Assembly (NCBI GenBank): GCA_036265435.1
Contig: DATAPB010000230.1
Location: forward strand, 1 to 8,729
Source: DASUPK01 sp036265435
GTDB taxonomy: Bacteria > Actinomycetota > Thermoleophilia > Solirubrobacterales > 70-9
Direction of reading: 5' to 3'
Length of the DNA: 8,729 nt
Shown: piece by piece, positions 1-6,474 of the stretch
How the letters are laid out: each line of letters starts with the position of its first letter
Numbering within the stretch: the stretch's first letter is position 1
Program-made: the position numbers and the translations under genes
Notes under the pieces: model-generated
What the model saw: only the letters and a program-made list of their open reading frames with translations
Told to the model about the DNA's origin: nothing
The model's database searches: none

Positions 1-404
1 GGGGCCACGGCGACGGTGCTGTGCACCCCGGAGAGCAGCGACCCGCCGACCGTGCCGACCTGCACGCGCCTGGACGTCCCGTGGCGGGTCGACCCGATCA
101 CGATCGCGGTCGGGTTGAACCAATCGGTCAACTCATAGATCCCGGCTGCCGGCGAGTCGTTGATCATCGGCTGCTCCTGGACATCGAGACCGTTGAGACG
201 CTCTCGAGCCTTGGCAAACAGTGGCTCGCAGTAGGTCTGCACCGCCTCGTCGAAGTCGGCGGCATCCACGCCATCCCGCGGCTGGGAGATGATCGTCGCG
301 ACGAGTGGCCTCGCATCGAGAATCTCACTGATCTGCCGGCCGAGGGCAAGCGCGTCCTCGCCCTCGGGAGTGTCGTCGTAGCCGATCAGGACTTTCGGGC
401 GCAT
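1..404 (-). CDS. Universal stress protein (UspA family), C-terminus cut off by the window edge
   Basis: This is a cytoplasmic UspA-fold protein of the nucleotide-binding alpha/beta type. 134 residues are visible and the reading frame is still open at the left edge. The N-terminus starts MRPKVLIGYDD, a beta strand followed by the Asp (D10) typical of the ATP pocket. Residues 104-118 begin GSTRHG and end G-T, which fits the G-2x-G-9x-G-S/T Usp motif except that Arg replaces the second Gly; this resembles the GSxxRG variant common in actinobacterial Usps. The last visible strand reads STVAVA. Single-domain Usps are about 140-150 aa and tandem actinobacterial ones about 290 aa, so it could be nearly complete or the first half of a tandem protein. 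The ATG at 404 has a good Shine-Dalgarno (GAAAGGAG, 410-417). It follows the flavoprotein gene by 14 nt and is probably the operon's distal gene. Its exact role is unknown; hypoxia or stress survival is an inference. Confidence 0.9.
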   Translation of the reverse strand, partial: MRPKVLIGYDDTPEGEDALALGRQISEILDARPLVATIISQPRDGVDAADFDEAVQTYCEPLFAKARERLNGLDVQEQPMINDSPAAGIYELTDWFNPTAIVIGSTRHGTSRRVQVGTVGGSLLSGVHSTVAVA

Positions 405-409
405 CCGGA

Positions 410-417
410 CTCCTTTC
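410..417 (-). promoter_or_regulatory. Shine-Dalgarno of the universal stress protein gene
   Basis: Read on the minus strand, GAAAGGAG lies 5 nt upstream of the ATG at 404, inside the 14-nt gap after the flavoprotein stop codon. It is one of the stronger ribosome sites in the cluster. The Usp gene is therefore initiated independently and does not depend on stop-start overlap like several of its upstream neighbours. Confidence 0.75.
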
Positions 418-418
418 G

Positions 419-2083
419 TCAGATCTTCTCGGGGACCATCTCGATTGCGCCGCAGGGGCACTCCTCTACGCATAGGCGGCAGCCCTTGCAGAAGTCGAGG
501 TCGATCGCGTATCCGTTGACGTTCGCATCCGCCGCCTCTGAGAGCTTGATCACCGCGTTGTCGGGGCAGACGCCGAAGCAGTTGTCGCAGCTGAAGCAGT
601 TGCCGCAGGACATGCAGCGGCGCGCCTCGTAGAGGGCGTTCGAGTCGTCTAGGCCTCCGACTACCTCGTCGAAGGTTCCGCGGCGTCGCTCAACCTGGAG
701 CTGCGGCTGCACCGAGCGCGGCGCGTCGGCGTAGTACCAGGTATTGAGCTGATCGAAGGTGACCACGTCGTGCTTCGGGGGCGGCTCATATGTCAAACCC
801 CGCAGCCAGGCGTCGATGTGGCGGGCGGCCTTCTTGCCATGGCCGACGCCGACCGTCACGGTCCGCTCGGCCGGCACCATGTCGCCCCCGGCGAACACGC
901 CCTCATGCCCGGTCATCATGTTCGGCCCGACCTGGACGACTCCGTCCTCGACCTCGATCCCGGGGACGCCGTCGAGTAGCGACAGGTCCGCCTCCTGGCC
1001 GAGTGCCAGGATCACCGAGTCCGCCTCGAGCTCCTCGAGCTCTCCGGTGGGCTGTGGGAAGCCGGTCTCGTCGAGCTCCATCTTCTCGACGGTGATCGTG
1101 TGGCCCTCGACCTGCTTGATGGTCTCGAGCCAGCGCATCATCACGCCCTCCTCCTCGGCCTCGGCGACCTCGAAATCGTGGGCGGGCATGCGGTCCCGGT
1201 TGCGCCGGTAGACGACCACGGCGTCGGTGGCGCCGAGCCGCTTGGCTGTGCGGGCCGCGTCCATCGCGGTGTTGCCGGCGCCGTAGACGACGACCCTTCG
1301 GCCGAGGAGTGGCTTGTTCTCTCCTTCCATCGATTCCAGGACCGAGACGGCATCGAGGATTCGCGCCGCCTCGCCGGCGGGGATGTCCGCGTGCTTGCCG
1401 ATGTGGGCGCCGACAGCGAGAAAAGCCGCGTCAAAGCCGCCCTCGTTCATCGACTCCTCAATGTTGGCCACCTTGCGGTTCAGCTCGAGCTCGACGCCCA
1501 TAGCCAGGATGCGGTCGACCTCGGCGTCGAGCACGTCGCGCGGCAGCCGGTAGCTCGGAATGCCGAAGCGCATCATCCCGCCGGCCATCGGTCCGGCCTC
1601 GTGGATCGTCACCTCGTAGCCGAGGCGCCTTAGGTGGTAGGCGGCCGAGAGGCCGGACGGCCCGGCGCCGACCACCAGCACCCGCTTGCCGGTTGTCCCC
1701 GTGGGCGGCTCGAACGACCAGCCCTGCTTGATCGCCTCGTCGCCGACGAACCGCTCCACCGAGTGAATCCCGACAGCCTCATCGAGCTCCCCCCGGTTGC
1801 AGGAGGACTCGCAGGGGTGGTAGCAGACGCGGCCCATGATCGCCGGGAAGGGGTTGTCCTCCACGATCTTGCGCCAAGCGCGCTCGTAGCCATCGCCGCC
1901 ATCCTCGGCCTCGTAGAGCCAGGCCTGGCAGTTCTCGCCAGCCGGGCAGGCGTGATTGCACGGGGGTAGGCGATCGACGTACTGGGCGCGCTCGGTCCGC
2001 CAGCTGCCGGTCTTGTTGGCCAGGCTGGAGCCGACCTCGAGCGTGATCGCGAAGGGAAGGTTCTTCTCGGTCGCTTCCATCAT
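419..2083 (-). CDS. GltD-like NAD(P)H/FAD oxidoreductase fused to a C-terminal ferredoxin domain (POR-associated)
   Basis: This 554-aa protein probably carries electrons between NAD(P)(H) and the adjacent 2-oxoacid oxidoreductase. Residues about 40-115 form a glutamate-synthase-beta-like Fe-S domain with Cys 42, 46, 52, 87, 91 and 95. Residues 134-163 form the FAD Rossmann site (GAGPSG at 139). Residues 261-285 form the NAD(P) site (GAGNTA at 268). Residues 396-426 hold the closing FAD motif (VFAGGDMV, then GHGKKAA). The C-terminal part (490-554) is ferredoxin-like: C490-x2-C-x2-C-x2-C-x2-C-x3-C506-P, then C532-x2-C-x2-C-x3-C542-P-C. No glutamate synthase large subunit is nearby and no separate porD is present, so a POR delta/NAD(P) module is more likely than true GltD. 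Known relatives serve NAD(P)-linked 2-oxoacid oxidoreductases, such as phenylglyoxylate:NAD+ oxidoreductase. The ATG at 2083 overlaps the beta-subunit stop as ATGA. There is no clear Shine-Dalgarno, so translation probably relies on reinitiation; a second ATG follows at 2080. The preference for NADH or NADPH cannot be read here. Confidence 0.93.
   Translation of the reverse strand: MMEATEKNLPFAITLEVGSSLANKTGSWRTERAQYVDRLPPCNHACPAGENCQAWLYEAEDGGDGYERAWRKIVEDNPFPAIMGRVCYHPCESSCNRGELDEAVGIHSVERFVGDEAIKQGWSFEPPTGTTGKRVLVVGAGPSGLSAAYHLRRLGYEVTIHEAGPMAGGMMRFGIPSYRLPRDVLDAEVDRILAMGVELELNRKVANIEESMNEGGFDAAFLAVGAHIGKHADIPAGEAARILDAVSVLESMEGENKPLLGRRVVVYGAGNTAMDAARTAKRLGATDAVVVYRRNRDRMPAHDFEVAEAEEEGVMMRWLETIKQVEGHTITVEKMELDETGFPQPTGELEELEADSVILALGQEADLSLLDGVPGIEVEDGVVQVGPNMMTGHEGVFAGGDMVPAERTVTVGVGHGKKAARHIDAWLRGLTYEPPPKHDVVTFDQLNTWYYADAPRSVQPQLQVERRRGTFDEVVGGLDDSNALYEARRCMSCGNCFSCDNCFGVCPDNAVIKLSEAADANVNGYAIDLDFCKGCRLCVEECPCGAIEMVPEKI
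2080..2083 (-). promoter_or_regulatory. ATGA stop-start overlap, beta subunit to flavoprotein
   Basis: On the minus strand the TGA of the beta-subunit gene (2082-2080) shares bases with the ATG of the flavoprotein (2083-2081). The 17 bases upstream have no recognisable Shine-Dalgarno, so translation of the flavoprotein is probably coupled to that of the beta subunit. This would suit two partners made in fixed ratio. Confidence 0.7.
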
Positions 2084-3144
2084 TGCGGTCCGTGTGGGGT
2101 GTCGGCGAGCAGGTCGTGGCCGCCGTCGTGGAGCAGGTCGGGGAGGGCGCCATAGCCACCGAGCAGGCCGAAGCGCCTGATGTTCGCGTCGGCGCGCGCC
2201 TGGATGGCGTCGATCACGTCGGTCCTGGGGGGGTCCTTGAAGAGGTGCGCGTAGCGCCTCTGCAGCTTCAGGTACTCGGTGACGGCGACCTTCTCGCGGA
2301 TCTTGGAGACGCCGACGACCTCCCCGTCCTCGGCCTCGAAGACGGGGAAAATGCCGGTCTCCTTGGCGAGGCGGGCGATCTTGATCGTGTCCCCTGCGGC
2401 GGAGCCCCAGCCGAGAGGGCAGGGGACGAAGACGTGCAGATAGCGGGCCCCGCGCATCCCCATCGCCTTCTCGACCTTGTACTCGAGGTCGCGGAGCTCC
2501 GAGACCGTGGCGGTCGCCACGTACGGGATCTCGTGCGCCATCGCGATCAGCGGAGCATTCTTGCCCTGGCCGAAGACGTTGCCGGGCTCGTCGCCGACCG
2601 GCTTGGTGTTCGCTGTTCGGGCGGCGGGAGGCGTCGCCCCGGAGCGCTGCACGCCCGTGTTCATGTAGGCCTCGTTGTCGTAACAGACGAAGAGCACGTC
2701 GTCGTTTCGCTCGAACATCCCGGAGAGGCAGCCGAAGCCGATGTCGAGCGTCCCGCCGTCTCCGCCCTGTCCGATCACCCTGACGTCGTCACGGCCCTTG
2801 GCCCGGAGCGCCGCGGCGATGCCGGTGCTCACCGCTGGCGCGTTCCCGAACAGGGAGTGGATCCAGGGAAGCTGCCAGGAGCTCTCCGGATAGGGGGTGG
2901 AGAACACCTCGAGGCAGCCGGTGGCGTTGGCCGCGATCAGCTTGCCCTCGGTGGCGCGCATGGCGGAGTCGAGGACGAAGCGCGCTCCCAGCGCCTCACC
3001 GCATCCCTGGCACGCTCGATGTCCGCAGGTGAGTGCGTTGGAGCGCTCCGTCTTGGCCTGCACCGAGCGCTTGTCCGGGTCGAGCAGACGCCCGCCGACC
3101 GCGTAGGTGCCTGTCTGATAGAGCTTGACCTCCTGGTACGGCAT
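2080..3144 (-). CDS. porB: 2-oxoacid:acceptor oxidoreductase (POR family), beta subunit, TPP-binding
   Basis: This 354-aa subunit binds thiamine diphosphate and a proximal [4Fe-4S] cluster, and decarboxylates the 2-oxoacid with the alpha subunit. The TPP/Mg motif is GDG at 128-130 followed by DNEAYMNTG at 156-164. The likely cluster ligands are C45-x2-C48 (ACQGCGEA), C77 (ATGC) and C242 (PCPLGW), the four-Cys pattern of POR beta subunits. The stretches ATGCLEV and IHSLFGNAPAV are also characteristic of the family. The frame stays open upstream to about 4008, but that part runs through the alpha gene out of frame and has no family similarity. The ATG at 3144 is chosen because GGAGG lies 7 nt before it and it overlaps the alpha stop as TGATG. 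Length fits the family (about 290-350 aa). Pyruvate is the best substrate guess from context; other 2-oxoacids cannot be excluded. Confidence 0.94.
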   Translation of the reverse strand: MPYQEVKLYQTGTYAVGGRLLDPDKRSVQAKTERSNALTCGHRACQGCGEALGARFVLDSAMRATEGKLIAANATGCLEVFSTPYPESSWQLPWIHSLFGNAPAVSTGIAAALRAKGRDDVRVIGQGGDGGTLDIGFGCLSGMFERNDDVLFVCYDNEAYMNTGVQRSGATPPAARTANTKPVGDEPGNVFGQGKNAPLIAMAHEIPYVATATVSELRDLEYKVEKAMGMRGARYLHVFVPCPLGWGSAAGDTIKIARLAKETGIFPVFEAEDGEVVGVSKIREKVAVTEYLKLQRRYAHLFKDPPRTDVIDAIQARADANIRRFGLLGGYGALPDLLHDGGHDLLADTPHGPQ

Positions 3145-3156
3145 CAGTGCGCCTCC
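3142..3156 (-). promoter_or_regulatory. Shine-Dalgarno and TGATG junction that fix the beta-subunit start
   Basis: Minus-strand GGAGG at 3156-3152 is followed after 7 nt by the ATG at 3144-3142. That ATG shares one base with the alpha-subunit TGA (3146-3144). The site rules out the much longer upstream extension of the beta reading frame. It gives both independent initiation and possible coupling. Confidence 0.8.
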
Positions 3157-4409
3157 GCCGCGACCACTCCGAGGTCGCGGAGCATGTTCTCGGCGTGGGG
3201 GCCCGGCCGGCCGCCGTTGCCCTCGCGAGACAGCTCGCGCTGGACCAGCTCGATGTCGAGATCGAGGAAGTTGAGAGTCTCGAGCTCGTCGCGGCCGGCC
3301 TGCTCCAGCAGCCGCCGGAGCGACTCGCGCGTGATCGCCCGGCCACCGAGCCCGGCGATCACGGTGCTGCAGCGGATGTGGGTGCCGTGCAGCGCCTCGT
3401 GGATGTCGGTCGAGACGATTCCGCCTCGCCCGGCGGCCAGGGCCTTCTCCAGGACGACCACGCGACAGGCCCCGGTCAGCGCCTCGCGCACCTCCTCGAG
3501 CGGGAAGGGGCGGAAGGACTTGATCCCGAGTGCTCCGACCCTGATGCCCGCCGTGCGCATCTCGTCGACCACGTCTTCGATCGTCCCCAGCACGGACCCG
3601 AGGGCGATGATGATCGTCTCCGCACCCTCGGTCCGGTAACGGCGGACCAGACCGCCCGAGGGACGGCCGAAGTCGACCGCGAAACGCTGGGCGACTTCGG
3701 GGATCACGTCGAGCGCCTGCATCTGCTTCGCGTGGGCGAGGTACTTGACCTCGAAGAAGGCCTCGGGGCCGACCATCGCGCCGATCGTGGCCGGCTCGGC
3801 CGGATCCAGAAGCTGGCGAGGCTCGAAGGGTGGCAGGAACGCGTCGACGGTCTTCTGGACCGGGATGTCGACCTCGTCGTAGGCATGGGTGAGGATGAAG
3901 CCGTCCATGCAGACCATCACGGGCAGCGAAACCTGCTCGGCGATCCGGAAGGCCTGGATGTGCAGGTCGAGCGCCTCCTGGTTCGTCTCGGCGTAGAGCT
4001 GGATCCATCCCGAGTCGCGCTGGGACATCGAATCCGAGTGGTCGTTCCAGATGTTGATCGGGGCGCCGATCGCCCGGTTGGCGATCGTCATCACGACCGG
4101 GAGGCCCAGGCCCGAGGCGTTGTAGAGCGCCTCCGCCATGAAGAGGAGGCCCTGGGACGCGGTGGCGGTGTAGGTGCGGGCGCCAGTGGCCGACGCCCCG
4201 ATCGCCGCCGAGAGGGCGCCGAATTCGGACTCGACCATCAGGTACTCGCAGGGGGCGAGCTCGCCCGTCCTGACCAGGTCGGAGATGTGCTCGACGATGT
4301 GGGTCTGCGGCGAGATCGGGTAGGCGCTCACCACCTCCGGCCGGCAGAGGGCCACCGCCTCGGCCACCGCGCGGGATCCCTCCTCCTGCCGCAGCCCGGG
4401 GCTAGACAC
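3144..4409 (-). CDS. porA: 2-oxoacid:acceptor oxidoreductase (POR family), alpha subunit
   Basis: This 421-aa subunit pairs with beta to form the active site of oxidative decarboxylation or reductive carboxylation (2-oxoacid + CoA to acyl-CoA + CO2 + reduced acceptor). The N-terminal POR_N domain (about 10-240) has YPISPQT at 30-36, matching the family's YPITPxT, and the ESEFGA glutamates at 60-62 that face the TPP ring. It also has TATASQGL at 81-88 and NRAIGAPINIW at 111-121. The second domain (about 260-345) has IIIALGS and LGIKSFRPFP, typical of POR domain II. The gamma domain is not fused, so this is the separate-subunit layout. The start is GTG at 4409: AGGAAG lies 7 nt upstream and the gene overlaps the gamma gene by 8 nt. 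The C-terminal tail after about 375 is the least conserved part. Substrate is not determined by these motifs; pyruvate is favoured by the PEP synthase upstream. Confidence 0.94.
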   Translation of the reverse strand: MSSPGLRQEEGSRAVAEAVALCRPEVVSAYPISPQTHIVEHISDLVRTGELAPCEYLMVESEFGALSAAIGASATGARTYTATASQGLLFMAEALYNASGLGLPVVMTIANRAIGAPINIWNDHSDSMSQRDSGWIQLYAETNQEALDLHIQAFRIAEQVSLPVMVCMDGFILTHAYDEVDIPVQKTVDAFLPPFEPRQLLDPAEPATIGAMVGPEAFFEVKYLAHAKQMQALDVIPEVAQRFAVDFGRPSGGLVRRYRTEGAETIIIALGSVLGTIEDVVDEMRTAGIRVGALGIKSFRPFPLEEVREALTGACRVVVLEKALAAGRGGIVSTDIHEALHGTHIRCSTVIAGLGGRAITRESLRRLLEQAGRDELETLNFLDLDIELVQRELSREGNGGRPGPHAENMLRDLGVVAAEAH

Positions 4410-4983
4410 GGGTCAGCTTCCTGATCCCGTCGGCGACCGAGTTGTAGGCGAGGTCGGCGGCGAGCACGTTCCGATCGGCGATCTCACCCGAGAACTTCTG
4501 CGAGATCGCACGGCTTACCGCCTGCAGCGTGACGACCCCCGTCATCGCGGCGAAGCCCCCGAGAAGCGCCGTGTTCGGCAGCGGGCGGCCGATCTGGGCT
4601 TTAGCTATCTCGCTGGCGGGGATGGCGAGCAGATGCTTCAACGCGAAATCGGCGGCGAGCTCGCCCAGCCCCAGGTCCTCGAAGCTGTGGGAGGTGTTGA
4701 TCAGGACATAGCCGTCCTTCTTCAGGCCACTGAAGACCTTGACCTGATGCAGGAGGGTGGGGTCCTGGATGATCAGGGCGTCCGGCTCGGCGATCGGCTC
4801 GCGGATCCGTATCGGCTTCTCGTCGATCCGGCAGTACGACGTCACCGGAGCGCCGGTCCGCTCGGAGCCGAACGTGGGAAAGGCCTGGGCGTGCTTGCCG
4901 TCCTCGAAGGCGGCGATCGAGAGCATCTCCGCCGCCGTGACGACGCCCTGGCCGCCTCTGCCGTGTATCCGGATCTGGAACAT
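4402..4983 (-). CDS. porG: 2-oxoacid:acceptor oxidoreductase (POR family), gamma subunit
   Basis: This 193-aa subunit is the POR gamma domain, which in characterised enzymes contributes to CoA handling and to assembly of the alpha-beta core. It begins MFQIRIHGRGGQG, the hallmark glycine-rich motif (GRGGQG at 8-13). It has the conserved FPTFGSERTGAPV at 35-47, IIQDPTLL at 71-78 and NTALLGGFA at 137-145. Length is normal for a stand-alone gamma subunit (about 175-200 aa). It ends in TAG, 8 nt inside the alpha-subunit gene. Its ATG shares one base with the TGA of the upstream acyltransferase (TGATG at 4985-4981). No Shine-Dalgarno is visible before it, so translation is probably coupled to the acyltransferase, an unexpected partner for this subunit. 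Confidence 0.94.
   Translation of the reverse strand: MFQIRIHGRGGQGVVTAAEMLSIAAFEDGKHAQAFPTFGSERTGAPVTSYCRIDEKPIRIREPIAEPDALIIQDPTLLHQVKVFSGLKKDGYVLINTSHSFEDLGLGELAADFALKHLLAIPASEIAKAQIGRPLPNTALLGGFAAMTGVVTLQAVSRAISQKFSGEIADRNVLAADLAYNSVADGIRKLTRV
4417..4422 (-). promoter_or_regulatory. Shine-Dalgarno supporting the GTG start of the alpha subunit
   Basis: Minus-strand AGGAAG lies 7 nt upstream of the GTG at 4409, inside the last codons of the gamma-subunit gene. It supports the non-ATG start and hence the 8-nt overlap of the two genes. Confidence 0.65.
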
Positions 4984-4985
4984 CA
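4981..4985 (-). promoter_or_regulatory. TGATG stop-start overlap, acyltransferase to gamma subunit
   Basis: The TGA ending the WS/DGAT gene (4985-4983) and the ATG starting the gamma subunit (4983-4981) share one base. The preceding 17 bases (GCGGCGGCGACGGCCTG) hold no clear Shine-Dalgarno. Ribosomes finishing the acyltransferase therefore probably reinitiate here. This ties expression of the whole oxidoreductase to the lipid gene. Confidence 0.7.
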
Positions 4986-6464
4986 GGCCGTCGCCGCCGC
5001 GGCTGCCAGCTCACGAAGCTCGGCGATCGAGCTCTCGATGCCCTGGGAGAGCACCTCGACGTCGCGGCAGGAATCGCGGTCGACGTTGAGGCAGAAGTAG
5101 AGCGTTCCGTCGTAGCTGAAGACGGCAAGTCCGATCGCGTGAGCCGCGGCGATCGGGACCAGCGGCCAGATCTCCTCGATCCGTGAGCCGAAGTAGTAGA
5201 GGGGAGCCTGCGGCCCGGGGACGTTGGTGACCGTGACGTTGAAGAGACGGGTCGCGAACAGCGATCGGGCGACGAAGCTGTGCAGGACGGGAGGCATGTG
5301 ATTGCCCAGGTCGAGCAACAGGCTCGAGCCCTCGTGCTGTGTCCCCGACTTCAGGCCCTCGGCCTCCTCGACCTGGAGCTGGTAGCGCTCAGCGGCGTCC
5401 GCGGCGGCGACCGGCAGATGCACGAAGAGCGACGAGATCCGGTTGCCCATGGCAAGGTGCTCGCCGGCGGTGCGCACGTTCATGGGCACCATCGCCCGTA
5501 GTCCCTGTTGGGGTGGCTCCTCTCCGCGATGCTCGAGCAGCCGGCGCAGGCCCCCCGCGGTCGAGGCGAGCACGACGTCGTTGACAGTGCCGCCGAGAGC
5601 GCGCTTGATCTGCTTGAGCTCCTCGAGTTCGACGGTGAGCACCGACAGCGTCCGCTTGGCGCCGATCGGCTCGTTCAGGCTCGTGTGCGGAGCGGCGACC
5701 AGCTCGTCGCGGATGATCAGCTCGGCGAGAGCCTCGGAGCGGCGGAACGCGTCACGGGCGCGGCTTGGGTGAGAGGCGACGCCGACGGCGGCCTCGGCCG
5801 CGTGCAAACCCGACTGGCCGGCACGGACTGCGCCGTGCCCGAGTCGCAGGGCGGGGCGCGCGAGGCGGGCGATACCACGCTGCAGCGCCGTCGGCTCCCA
5901 GGCGACGGTCTCGATCTCGGCGCTGGTCCCCAGCTGAGCGCCGCCGTTCGAGTCGGGCTGGATGGGCCGCGAAGCGGGATTGCGCTCCGTGTCGAGCAGG
6001 ATCGTGGCCAGCTCGACCGAGCCGACCCCGTCGACCATGCAGTGGTGGGTCTTGGTGACCAGGGCCCAGCGACCGTCGGCGAGTTCCACGACGGCGATCT
6101 CCCAGAGCGGCTTGGTTCGATCGAGCCGCTGCGAGAAGTACTCGCCCGCCCATTCCATGAGCTCGTCGCGGCTGCCCGGGGCGGGCAACCCGGCCGCGAA
6201 GACGTGCCGCTCCACCTGGAAGTCGGTGTCCTCCTCCCAGGTGGGCCACTGCAGGCCACCGGTCCTGGGCTGCGAGAGACGCTGGGTGTAGCGGGGGAGG
6301 TCGGGGAGGCGGGTGACTACATCGCGGCGGATCTGAGCGAGGGGCGGCGCCCCGTCAGGCTGTGGCTCCAGCACCATGACACCGCCGATGTGCATGTGGG
6401 CACTCTGATCGGCCTCCTCCAGCTCGAGGAAGGTCGCGTCGAGAGCGGTGAGCTGTTCACCCAT
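4983..6464 (-). CDS. WS/DGAT family wax ester synthase / diacylglycerol acyltransferase
   Basis: This 493-aa enzyme should transfer an acyl group from acyl-CoA to a fatty alcohol or diacylglycerol, making wax ester or triacylglycerol. The catalytic HHxxxDG motif is H140-H141-C-M-V-D145-G146. Other family marks are PLWE at 119-122, TVNDVVLA at 293-300, MGNRISS at 339-345 and VTNVPGP at 412-418. Length is typical (about 450-500 aa) and the protein ends in an Ala-rich tail. No signal peptide or clear transmembrane helix is seen; relatives associate with membranes or lipid bodies. The ATG at 6464 (MGEQLTALDATF, the family's usual N-terminus) has AGGT 6 nt upstream and lies 8 nt after the PEP synthase stop. 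The longer open frame up to 6572 runs into that gene and is rejected. Whether it prefers alcohols or diacylglycerol cannot be told; many actinobacterial homologues have weak or unknown activity. Confidence 0.94.
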   Translation of the reverse strand: MGEQLTALDATFLELEEADQSAHMHIGGVMVLEPQPDGAPPLAQIRRDVVTRLPDLPRYTQRLSQPRTGGLQWPTWEEDTDFQVERHVFAAGLPAPGSRDELMEWAGEYFSQRLDRTKPLWEIAVVELADGRWALVTKTHHCMVDGVGSVELATILLDTERNPASRPIQPDSNGGAQLGTSAEIETVAWEPTALQRGIARLARPALRLGHGAVRAGQSGLHAAEAAVGVASHPSRARDAFRRSEALAELIIRDELVAAPHTSLNEPIGAKRTLSVLTVELEELKQIKRALGGTVNDVVLASTAGGLRRLLEHRGEEPPQQGLRAMVPMNVRTAGEHLAMGNRISSLFVHLPVAAADAAERYQLQVEEAEGLKSGTQHEGSSLLLDLGNHMPPVLHSFVARSLFATRLFNVTVTNVPGPQAPLYYFGSRIEEIWPLVPIAAAHAIGLAVFSYDGTLYFCLNVDRDSCRDVEVLSQGIESSIAELRELAAAAATA

Positions 6465-6470
6465 CGTTCG

Positions 6471-6474
6471 ACCT
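6471..6474 (-). promoter_or_regulatory. Weak Shine-Dalgarno of the WS/DGAT gene
   Basis: Minus-strand AGGT lies 6 nt before the ATG at 6464 and overlaps the TAG stop (6475-6473) of the PEP synthase gene. It is short but well placed, and supports the 493-aa form of the acyltransferase. Confidence 0.45.

Noticed and set aside
419..2083. Annotation as the small subunit of glutamate synthase (GltD)
   Set aside because: The core is GltD-like, but the C-terminal ferredoxin fusion, the absence of a large subunit and the ATGA coupling to porB point to a POR partner.
707..3071. A 13-base sequence (CTGCACCGAGCGC) seen near 707 and again near 3059
   Set aside because: Both copies encode Arg-Ser-Val-Gln with the favoured codons of this genome. 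There are only two copies, with no flanking symmetry, so it is likely chance.
2083..3639. A plus-strand open frame of 518 codons
   Set aside because: It lies antisense to porB and part of porA, whose protein motifs are unambiguous. Long antisense frames are expected at this GC content, and its translation shows no recognisable domain.
3145..4008. A 288-codon upstream extension of the beta-subunit reading frame
   Set aside because: It runs through the alpha-subunit gene in another frame, is Arg/Pro/Gly-rich and has no family motifs. The ATG at 3144 has a GGAGG site and the family's N-terminal length.
3147..4424. A plus-strand open frame of 425 codons
   Set aside because: It is antisense to the alpha-subunit gene, very rich in Asp, Arg, Gly, Val and Leu, and lacks any motif. 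It is a compositional shadow.
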